Shown here: positions 1-8,488 of the stretch, one piece after another
Numbering within the stretch: the stretch's first letter is position 1
Layout: every line of letters starts with the position of its first letter
NCBI GenBank assembly: GCA_945874855.1
Contig: CAMCIP010000095.1
Span: 1 to 8,488, forward strand
DNA: 8,488 nucleotides
Reading direction: 5' to 3'
DNA from: Brevundimonas vancanneytii
Lineage (GTDB): Bacteria > Pseudomonadota > Alphaproteobacteria > Caulobacterales > Caulobacteraceae
Position numbers and translations under genes: made by a program
The notes under the pieces: generated by a model
The model's database searches: none
Seen by the model: only the letters and a program-made list of their open reading frames with translations
Told to the model about the DNA's origin: nothing

Positions 1-3379
<3,379 letters not shown>

Positions 3380-3441
3380 ACCCGGTGTTTCCGCATGACC
3401 CGATGAGACCGCGACTCGCCCACCAGGTCCATCCGACCGGA

Positions 3442-3489
3442 GTGATGGAAAACGGTGAGAGGCCGGAAACGCACTCTCATTTCCATCAC
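3442..3489 (-). other. Strong stem-loop between the SidA-like gene and dnaE
   Basis: The arms GTGATGGAAA (3442-3451) and TTTCCATCAC (3480-3489) pair perfectly over 10 bp. After a 4-base bulge (3452-3455) they continue with TGAGAG (3456-3461) against CTCTCA (3474-3479), closing a 12-base loop. That is a 16-bp bulged stem starting about 10 bases after the small gene's stop and ending about 60 bases before dnaE. No T tract follows on either strand, so it does not look like a classical intrinsic terminator. It could protect the small gene's mRNA end, attenuate read-through into dnaE, or bind a regulator as DNA. Function is inferred; the pairing is directly visible. Confidence 0.6.
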
Positions 3490-3492
3490 CCC

Positions 3493-3523
3493 GCGCTGAT
3501 CAGACGCCGTGGGCGATCAGCGC
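3493..3523. repeat. 9-bp perfect inverted repeat overlapping the small gene's stop codon
   Basis: GCGCTGATC (3493-3501) and GATCAGCGC (3515-3523) are perfect reverse complements separated by 13 bases. The repeat covers the last codons and the stop of the SidA-like gene and sits just before the larger stem-loop at 3442-3489. Two successive hairpins at the end of a very short gene suggest an RNA 3' structure; part of the symmetry may be coincidental coding sequence. Confidence 0.4.
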
Positions 3524-3595
3524 CACCTGCCACACCATCCAGACGAAACCGCCGCACGTCGCCAGCGACAGGCCCTCACGCATCCACCGAACCAT
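3500..3595 (-). CDS. sidA: SidA-like SOS-induced single-helix membrane protein (31 residues)
   Basis: A tiny protein with a basic N-terminus (R3, R6) followed by one hydrophobic helix, about residues 9-28 (core GGFVWMVWQVALIA), with almost nothing after it; an inner-membrane protein with N-terminus inside is expected. Start choice: GGGGA lies 8 bases before ATG 3595, whereas the in-frame ATG at 3604 (34 residues) directly abuts that G run, so 3595 is preferred. The promoter contains two perfect tandem LexA boxes, and the gene lies directly upstream of dnaE. In Caulobacter, SidA is a 29-residue one-helix protein repressed by LexA that blocks division through FtsW/FtsN after DNA damage. Length, topology and regulation all agree here. 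The name is provisional: it rests on these features rather than on a sequence alignment, which could not be run. It is short enough that gene callers may miss it. Confidence 0.75.
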   Translation of the reverse strand: MVRWMREGLSLATCGGFVWMVWQVALIAHGV

Positions 3596-3617
3596 TGATT
3601 TCATCCCCAGATCGAAT

Positions 3618-3650
3618 GTTCCGGCAATGTTCTATGTTCCGTTTCTGTTC
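3618..3650. promoter_or_regulatory. lexA_box: Tandem LexA (SOS) boxes
   Basis: Two perfect copies of the alphaproteobacterial LexA operator GTTC-N7-GTTC lie three bases apart: GTTCCGGCAATGTTC (3618-3632) and GTTCCGTTTCTGTTC (3636-3650). They cover the -10 and spacer of the minus-strand promoter at 3629-3657, where bound LexA would exclude RNA polymerase. By simple base counting, one such 8-base match is expected about 0.26 times in a window this size on both strands, so an adjacent pair in an intergenic promoter is not chance. They should repress the SidA-like gene and possibly dnaE until RecA triggers LexA cleavage. Confidence 0.9.
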
Positions 3651-3657
3651 CCGTCAA
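3629..3657 (-). promoter_or_regulatory. Housekeeping-sigma promoter of the SidA-like gene (and possibly dnaE)
   Basis: On the minus strand TTGACG (3652-3657) is followed after exactly 17 bases by TAGAAC (3629-3634). TTGACGG is a perfect match to the Caulobacter -35 consensus TTGACGS, and CATAGAAC matches 6 of 8 positions of the -10 consensus GCTANAWC. Transcription would start near 3622, giving a leader of roughly 20-30 bases. The -35 contains the TGA stop of the upstream C39 gene, so the promoter begins exactly where that gene ends. Confidence 0.8.
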
Positions 3658-4391
3658 GCCCATCCGCCCACGACGACGGCCAGATTGCCGCCGCGGTCGA
3701 AGGCCCGGGCGAAGGCGGCGGACTGCACGGCGCGAATGCCGAGGGCTGGGTCCAGGACGATGACGTGCTCGGCGTCGTAGCCAATGACGACCCAGAAATG
3801 CATCAACCGGGACGGTGCGAAGGGCTCGACCAGTCCCGCCGCCGCATCGGTCAGGAACGTCTCCGCAGCGGCAAGATAGGCCAGCTCGACAGGGACCAGC
3901 CGCGTGCCAAGGACGTGGCCGGCGGACAGCGAGACACGCGCGATCACAGGACGACCGCGATCCAGTTCGCCTTTGAGCGCGGCCACCGTGGTTTCCACCG
4001 GCACGGCCACCAGGCCGGAGGTCTCCAGCAATTCCACGATTTCCCCCAGGGCATAGCCCGAGGACTGCGAAGGGGGTGTGGCCGCGTAGATCCACGCGCC
4101 GGTGGGTGGCCTGAAGCCGTCACTTCGGGGCGTGGCGCGATGCCAGTAGTCGATCATCGATGCGACGGCATGGGCCCCGCACCCGTTCCCACTCACCTGG
4201 CGATCCAGACGCAGGTCCAGCACGAGCGTGTGCCCCGACTCCAGCTGGACCATCGCGTGGGGAATGGCATTGAGAGACGGAGCTGCGGCGAACGTCGCCC
4301 GGTCAGGATTGACGTTCGCCGCAACACACCCGGAAAGCAGGAACGGGCAACACGCTGTCACCAGGGCAAGCGCACCGAAGGCTCGCCTCAT
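3654..4391 (-). CDS. Lipoprotein with C39-like cysteine peptidase domain
   Basis: Predicted exported lipoprotein with a papain-like C39-family peptidase domain. From ATG 4391 the signal peptide is a basic start (MRR), a hydrophobic stretch and the lipobox LLSGC, lipidated at Cys22; residue 23 is Val, so outer-membrane sorting is plausible. The peptidase domain begins at RQVSGNGCGAHAVASM: oxyanion-hole Gln65 and nucleophile Cys71. His198 in LMHFWVVIGYD and Asp214 in VLDPALG complete a Cys-His-Asp arrangement, so it should be active in the periplasm. GTG 4415 would add 8 residues and has a GGAG only 3 bases upstream; ATG 4391 gives the more usual lipoprotein signal but lacks a clear ribosome site, so the start is uncertain. 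The gene follows the 93-residue exported protein after 23-47 bases and is probably co-transcribed from the LexA-boxed promoter near 4800. It has no ABC transporter next to it, unlike bacteriocin-processing C39 proteases. The substrate is unknown. Confidence 0.85.
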   Translation of the reverse strand: MRRAFGALALVTACCPFLLSGCVAANVNPDRATFAAAPSLNAIPHAMVQLESGHTLVLDLRLDRQVSGNGCGAHAVASMIDYWHRATPRSDGFRPPTGAWIYAATPPSQSSGYALGEIVELLETSGLVAVPVETTVAALKGELDRGRPVIARVSLSAGHVLGTRLVPVELAYLAAAETFLTDAAAGLVEPFAPSRLMHFWVVIGYDAEHVIVLDPALGIRAVQSAAFARAFDRGGNLAVVVGGWA

Positions 4392-4438
4392 GCGACCGCG
4401 TGATGCCCGGAACACTGGCTCCAGATGCAGCAGGGCGC

Positions 4439-4720
4439 TCAGAACACAGAGACGAGGGCGGCGAGGCCACCGACGAGGATCACGATGGCGAGGACGGTCA
4501 TGCCATCCCCCTCACCCATGCCTGCAGCGGTCTCGGCGGTCTGCCGCTCGTCGGCCACCTCGTGGGTCTCTGCGATCTGCTCGGCAGAGACGGCTTCGGG
4601 TGCCGGCGCGACGAACGCCGCCTCGGCCACGGCGGGAACGGGATCAGGCTCGGCGGCAAAGGCGGCGGGCGCCGCAGCCAGGGCACCGAGAACGGCGAAG
4701 GCGGCCAAAGTCTTTTTCAT
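4439..4720 (-). CDS. Small exported protein with C-terminal transmembrane segment (93 residues), function unknown
   Basis: I do not recognise a family. It starts with a clear Sec signal peptide (MKKTLAAFAVLGALAAAP, predicted cleavage after AFA near residue 22), continues with an Ala/Pro/Glu-rich acidic, probably disordered segment (about 23-68), a glycine-rich GMGEGDG linker (68-73), and ends in a 20-residue hydrophobic segment (about 74-93). It would be a small periplasmic protein tethered in the inner membrane by its C-terminus. ATG 4720 is chosen because AAGGA lies about 9 bases upstream and the signal peptide starts exactly there; the frame extends further upstream but without signal-like sequence. 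The C39-like lipoprotein gene follows within 50 bases, making the two an operon and suggesting a partner or substrate relationship (inference). A perfect LexA box 50 bases upstream predicts induction by DNA damage. Confidence 0.8.
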   Translation of the reverse strand: MKKTLAAFAVLGALAAAPAAFAAEPDPVPAVAEAAFVAPAPEAVSAEQIAETHEVADERQTAETAAGMGEGDGMTVLAIVILVGGLAALVSVF

Positions 4721-4769
4721 CGGACGTTTCCTTGGTTTCGGCGCGAAAGTCTCAGGGTGAAACCTGGCC

Positions 4770-4784
4770 GAACAGGTCCCGAAC
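4770..4784. promoter_or_regulatory. lexA_box: LexA (SOS) box upstream of the exported-protein/C39 operon
   Basis: GAACAGGTCCCGAAC on the plus strand reads GTTC-N7-GTTC on the minus strand, a perfect match to the alphaproteobacterial LexA operator. It lies 49 bases upstream of ATG 4720 and just downstream of the proposed -10 at 4788-4793, over the expected transcription start, a normal position for repression. It is the third perfect copy in the window; the other two are at 3618-3650. Confidence 0.75.
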
Positions 4785-4787
4785 CGG

Positions 4788-4816
4788 ATTGTTTCGCATG
4801 AAAAGCGGTTCGACAA
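4788..4816 (-). promoter_or_regulatory. Possible promoter of the exported-protein/C39 operon
   Basis: On the minus strand TTGTCG (4811-4816) and AACAAT (4788-4793) are separated by 17 bases. The -35 matches TTGACG at 5 of 6 positions; the -10 matches TATAAT at 4 of 6. The LexA box at 4770-4784 begins just 3 bases after the -10. The match is moderate and is supported mainly by that placement. Together with 4817-4957, which has no convincing gene, this is the divergent intergenic region between the minus-strand operon and the plus-strand small gene. Confidence 0.45.
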
Positions 4817-4845
4817 GGCCCATGGTCAAGCTGGCTTCCGCTCGT

Positions 4846-4862
4846 CAGGTTCAGACAGGTTC
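4846..4862. repeat. Short direct repeat with 10-bp period
   Basis: CAGGTTC occurs at 4846-4852 and again at 4856-4862, one helical turn apart, in the intergenic region between divergent transcription units. A related ACCTG lies at 4883-4887 in the opposite orientation. Such spacing is typical of tandem binding sites for a regulator, but the repeat is short and may be chance. It contains GTTC-N6-GTTC, one base short of a LexA box. Confidence 0.3.
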
Positions 4863-4957
4863 CTCGCGCCCGCGGCGGCGGGACCTGCCAGGAGGGGGCC
4901 AGCGCGCCGCACACCATCCGCCCTTCCGGCGGCAGGCGATCGCTGAGGATTTCGGGC

Positions 4958-5074
4958 ATGGCCAAGGGACAGGTTCGCGGCAACAAGGAAGTGCGCAAAC
5001 CCAAGGCGGAGAAGGCCAAGCCGCCGGTGTCGGTCGGAACCTCGCCCTTCACCCAGCCGCCCGGCAAGAAGTGA
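4958..5074 (+). CDS. Small lysine-rich conserved-type protein (38 residues)
   Basis: A 38-residue cytoplasmic protein starting MAKGQVRGNKEVRKPKAEKA and ending in a Pro/Gly-rich tail with PPGKK. It is strongly basic in its first half, has no signal or membrane segment, and is probably unstructured. The N-terminal pattern MAKGQxRxNKEVRKPK resembles small hypothetical proteins I recall from many alphaproteobacteria; no function is known to me. GAGGA at 4945-4949 sits 8 bases before the ATG, a near-ideal ribosome site, which is the main support for translation. It is the only convincing plus-strand gene here and converges on lolD with 10 bases between the two stop codons; no terminator hairpin is visible between them. 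Confidence 0.75.
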   Translation: MAKGQVRGNKEVRKPKAEKAKPPVSVGTSPFTQPPGKK

Positions 5075-5084
5075 GGTCCGGGTT

Positions 5085-5778
<694 letters not shown>

Positions 5779-5786
<8 letters not shown>

Positions 5787-7104
5787 AGCGCAGGGCCTCA
5801 ACCGGATCGAGGCGCGACGCCCGCCAGGCCGGAAGGAAGGAGGCCAGGCACGAGGCGCCCATGGCCAGCACGGCCACCCAGAAGACATCCCACGGATCGA
5901 CCAGGGCGGGCACGGCGTCGAGCATATAGACCTCGGCGTTGAACAGCTGGATGCCCAGCAGGCCCTCGAGGAAATGCTGGATGGCCGCGATATTCAGACA
6001 GAACACCAGTCCCAGAACGATACCCGCCGTCGTGCCGGCGACGCCGATGGCGGCCCCGGCGACGAAGAAGACCCGCAGCATCGAGGCCGGGCTGGCCCCC
6101 ACAGTGCGCAGGACGGCGATGTCGCGCGTCTTGTTCTTCACCAGCATGACGATGCCGGAGATGATGTTCAGCGTGGCGATGACGACGAGCATGCCCAGAA
6201 TGATGCTCATGGCCACGCGCTCGACCTGCAGCGCGCCCCAGAATGCGGCGAGACGGTTGCGCCAGTCGGAGACGAGCGACCCCGGTCCGGCGGTACGCTG
6301 GACAGGTTGCAGGACCTCGGCGACGCGGTCTGGCTCGGTCACCTTGATCTCGATGACGTCCCACATACCCTCCTTGCCGAAGAAGAGCTGGGCCTGCTCC
6401 AGCGGCATGAAGATGTAGGCGCGGTCATAATCGGCGGCGCCGGAGCTGAAGATGCCGCCGACGACATAGGTCTTCTCCTGACCGCCGAGGTTGCCGAAGG
6501 CGCTGTCGGCCCCGGTCGGCGAGTACAGGGTGATCGGGCTGCCGACGTTGACGCCCAGCTGCTGGGCCAGGGCCTTGCCGATCAGGACATTGTCGCCGCC
6601 ATAGGCCCCCTGACCGAAGCGGGCCCGATCGGCAGGTTCGAGGCTGGCATGGACGAAGGTCATGGAGTCGAGGTCGCCCGGCCGGATGCCGCGCACGAGG
6701 CCGCCGGTCACCTGACCGCCGGCGCGGAACATGGCAGCCGACTCGATGAGTGGCGTGGCACTGATCACCTGCGGCAGGCCGACCAGCGCATTCAGACGCT
6801 GCTCGCGGTCGTCGGCGTTCAGGACCTGGCCCTGCACGTACATATGGCCATTGAAGCTGAGCATCCGCCCCAGCAGCTCCGCCCGAAAGCCGGCCATGAT
6901 GCTCATGACCGCGATCAGCACAAAAACCGCCAGCATGATGCCGACGAAGCTGATGCTCGCGATCAGGGCCACGCCGCCTTCCTTGCGTTTGGCCCGCAGG
7001 TAGCGCACCGCCAGACCCAGCTCCCAGGCCGAGAAGGGCCCGGCGGCCTTGCCGACCCGTTCCCTGGCCCGTTCCGGAACGGCGTCTGCGGGCAGGTCCG
7101 TCAC
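5779..7104 (-). CDS. lolC: Lipoprotein-releasing ABC transporter permease, LolC/LolE family
   Basis: Inner-membrane subunit of the Lol lipoprotein-release complex. It has 441 residues from GTG 7104, slightly long because of a charged N-terminal tail of about 25 residues before FSAWELGLAVRYLRAKR. Topology is the family's four-helix plan: TM1 about 45-70, a large periplasmic domain about 70-295, TM2 about 298-323, TM3 about 345-373, and TM4 about 407-425. The cytoplasmic coupling segment KNKTRDIAVLRTVGAS between TM2 and TM3 and the C-terminal WRASRLDPVEALRYE are hallmark FtsX/LolC sequences. GTG overlaps the proS stop by four bases (GTGA), with AAAGG 8 bases upstream, so it is translationally coupled. 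Only one permease gene adjoins lolD; in species without separate LolC and LolE a single hybrid protein (LolF type) forms a homodimer, which may apply here (inference). Confidence 0.94.
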
Positions 7105-8417
7105 GCCATCAGCCTTTCGATCGCCGCATCCAGCGGCAGGGACAGCTTCTCGCCCGTCGCCCGGCGCTTCAGCTCGACCGTGCCCTCGGCCAGACCCTTG
7201 GGTCCGATGGTCAGCTGCCACGGAACGCCGATCAGGTCAGCCGTGGCGAACTTGCCGCCGGGACGCTCGTCGGTGTCGTCATACAGGACATCGCGGCCGG
7301 CAGCCTCCAGCCGGGCGACCGCGTCCTCGCAGGCGGTACAGACCGCCTCGTCATTGGTGCGCAGGTTGATCACCACGACGTCGAAGGGGGCCACGGCGTC
7401 GGGCCAGATGATGCCGGCGTCGTCGTGACCGGCCTCGATGATGGCGCCCAGCAGGCGCGACACGCCGACGCCGTAGCTGCCCATGTGGACCTCGGTGTCC
7501 TGACCGTCGGGCCCGGCCACCTTGGCCTTCATCGGCGCCGAGTATTTGGTGCCGAAGTAGAAGATGTGCCCCACCTCGATGCCGCGCGCGGTCAGGCGGT
7601 CGTCCGCCGCCGTCTGGGCGTCGAAGGCGGCGGCGTCGTGCATCTCTTCCGTGGCGGCGTAGAGCGAGGTGCGGCCGTCGACGATGGCCTGCAGATCGTT
7701 CCAGTCGACATCCGCGCCGGGGGCCGGCATCTCGACCAGCTTGCGGTCGCAGAACACCTGGCTCTCACCCGTGTCGGCCAGCACGATGAACTCGTGGCTC
7801 AGATCGCCGCCGATCGGCCCGGTGTCGGCGCGCATCGGCACGGCCTTCAGCCCCATGCGGGCGAAGGTGTTCAGATAGGCCACGAACATGCGGTTGTAGG
7901 CGCGCCGGGCCGAGGCCTCGTCGAGATCGAAGGAATAGGCGTCCTTCATCAGGAACTCGCGCCCGCGCATGACGCCGAAGCGGGGCCGGCGCTCGTCGCG
8001 GAATTTCCACTGGATGTGGAAGAGGTTCAGCGGCAGGGCCTTGTAGGACTTCACATAGGCCCGGAAGATGTCGGTGATCATCTCCTCATTGGTGGGGCCG
8101 TACAGCAGCTCGCGCTCATGACGGTCAGTGATGCGCAGCATCTCCGGGCCATAGGCGTCGTAGCGTCCGCTCTCGCGCCAGAGGTCGGCCAGCTGCAGGG
8201 TGGGCATCAGCAGTTCAACGGCCCCTGCCCGCTCCTGCTCCTCGCGCACAATGCGCTCGATCTTGCGCAGGACCCGGAGGCCCAGCGGCAACCAGGCATA
8301 GATGCCGGCGGCCTCCTGTTTGATCAGACCGGCGCGCAACATCAGCTGGTGCGAGACGATCTGGGCGTCGGAGGGGGCCTCCTTGAGCGTGGGCAGGAAG
8401 TAGCGCGACAGGCGCAT
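7101..8417 (-). CDS. proS: Prolyl-tRNA synthetase (short alphaproteobacterial type)
   Basis: Charges tRNA-Pro with proline in the cytoplasm. It has 438 residues from ATG 8417, which gives the family N-terminus MRLSRYFLPTLKEAP. An in-frame ATG at 8432 would add five residues (MDRRR); neither start has a strong ribosome site. Class II catalytic core: GPTNEE (107-112), motif 2 around FRDERRPRFGVMRGREF (139-155), and motif 3 GSYGVGVSRLLGA (313-325). The C-terminal anticodon-binding domain begins near residue 345 (FDVVVINL). The E. coli enzyme is about 570 residues because of an inserted editing domain between motifs 2 and 3; here the segment between them is only about 150 residues, so that domain is essentially absent. 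Alphaproteobacteria of this type rely on a free-standing editing protein (ProXp-ala family), which should be encoded elsewhere. First gene of the proS-lolC-lolD unit. Confidence 0.97.
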   Translation of the reverse strand: MRLSRYFLPTLKEAPSDAQIVSHQLMLRAGLIKQEAAGIYAWLPLGLRVLRKIERIVREEQERAGAVELLMPTLQLADLWRESGRYDAYGPEMLRITDRHERELLYGPTNEEMITDIFRAYVKSYKALPLNLFHIQWKFRDERRPRFGVMRGREFLMKDAYSFDLDEASARRAYNRMFVAYLNTFARMGLKAVPMRADTGPIGGDLSHEFIVLADTGESQVFCDRKLVEMPAPGADVDWNDLQAIVDGRTSLYAATEEMHDAAAFDAQTAADDRLTARGIEVGHIFYFGTKYSAPMKAKVAGPDGQDTEVHMGSYGVGVSRLLGAIIEAGHDDAGIIWPDAVAPFDVVVINLRTNDEAVCTACEDAVARLEAAGRDVLYDDTDERPGGKFATADLIGVPWQLTIGPKGLAEGTVELKRRATGEKLSLPLDAAIERLMA

Positions 8418-8447
8418 GCGGCGTCGATCCATATTGGGTGAGCGCCA

Positions 8448-8455
8448 GCTTTAGC
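8448..8455 (-). promoter_or_regulatory. Possible -10 element upstream of proS
   Basis: On the minus strand GCTAAAGC matches 7 of 8 positions of the Caulobacter -10 consensus GCTANAWC and lies 30 bases upstream of ATG 8417. No good TTGACGS is found at the right distance; the nearest candidate, TTCGCCC, is weak. A TGACG at the window edge (8484-8488) is too far away. AGCTTT (8447-8452) and AAAGCT (8471-8476) form a 6-bp inverted repeat around this region. Low confidence. Confidence 0.3.
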
Positions 8456-8488
8456 CGCGGCACTGGGGCGAAAGCTAGGCCCGCGTCA

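Noticed and set aside
3442..3489. Intrinsic terminator for the SidA-like gene
   Set aside because: The stem is strong but there is no T tract after it on either strand, so it is reported as a stem-loop of unknown role.
4721..4816. N-terminal extension of the 93-residue exported protein to ATG 4816
   Set aside because: The extension puts 32 non-signal residues before a perfect Sec signal peptide and crosses the LexA box and proposed -10. ATG 4720 has its own AAGGA site.
4849..4862. GTTC repeat resembling a fourth LexA box
   Set aside because: The spacing is N6 rather than N7; kept only as a generic direct repeat.
5787..5888. N-terminal extension of lolD to 5888
   Set aside because: The added residues read through the end of lolC in another frame; LolD proteins begin close to the MSDPVLSVRGL start at 5786, which shows the usual operon overlap.
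7059..7074. GTTC repeat resembling a LexA box inside the start of lolC
   Set aside because: The spacing is N8 rather than N7 and it lies within coding sequence, so it does not fit the operator.
7425..8441. 338-codon open frame on the plus strand
   Set aside because: Antisense shadow of proS; the minus strand carries unambiguous class II synthetase motifs.

Overview
The window looks like chromosomal DNA from a Caulobacterales alphaproteobacterium, most likely Brevundimonas or a close relative. Evidence: very GC-rich coding sequence, the short alphaproteobacterial type of prolyl-tRNA synthetase, promoter elements close to the Caulobacter housekeeping consensus (TTGACGS / GCTANAWC), and alphaproteobacterial LexA boxes of the form GTTC-N7-GTTC. 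The taxonomic call is inference; nothing in the window names the species. No mobile elements, CRISPR arrays, tRNAs or rRNAs were seen.

Layout, reading the minus strand from right to left. (1) proS, lolC and lolD (8417 to 5085) form a tightly packed operon: prolyl-tRNA synthetase, then the membrane and ATPase subunits of the lipoprotein-releasing transporter, with stop/start overlaps of 4 and 8 bases. (2) One small plus-strand gene (4958-5074, 38 residues, lysine-rich) points towards lolD. (3) A two-gene minus-strand unit (4720 to 3654) encodes a 93-residue exported protein with a C-terminal hydrophobic segment and a lipoprotein with a C39-like cysteine peptidase domain. (4) A tiny one-helix membrane protein of 31-34 residues (3595/3604 to 3500). 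(5) dnaE, the replicative DNA polymerase III alpha subunit, which runs off the left edge lacking only its extreme C-terminus.

The most interesting part is the middle. Three perfect LexA boxes lie in the two promoter regions at 4770-4816 and 3618-3657. A single box sits just downstream of the likely -10 of the exported-protein/C39 unit. A tandem pair covers the -10 and spacer of an excellent promoter for the tiny membrane protein. The tiny protein matches the description of SidA, the Caulobacter SOS-induced division inhibitor. The exported-protein/C39 unit is therefore a candidate for an undescribed, DNA-damage-induced envelope module next to a division checkpoint gene and the replicative polymerase. 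A strong stem-loop between the tiny gene and dnaE may limit how far SOS transcription reads into dnaE.

The very long open frames on the plus strand opposite dnaE, lolC and proS are GC-driven antisense shadows and are not annotated.
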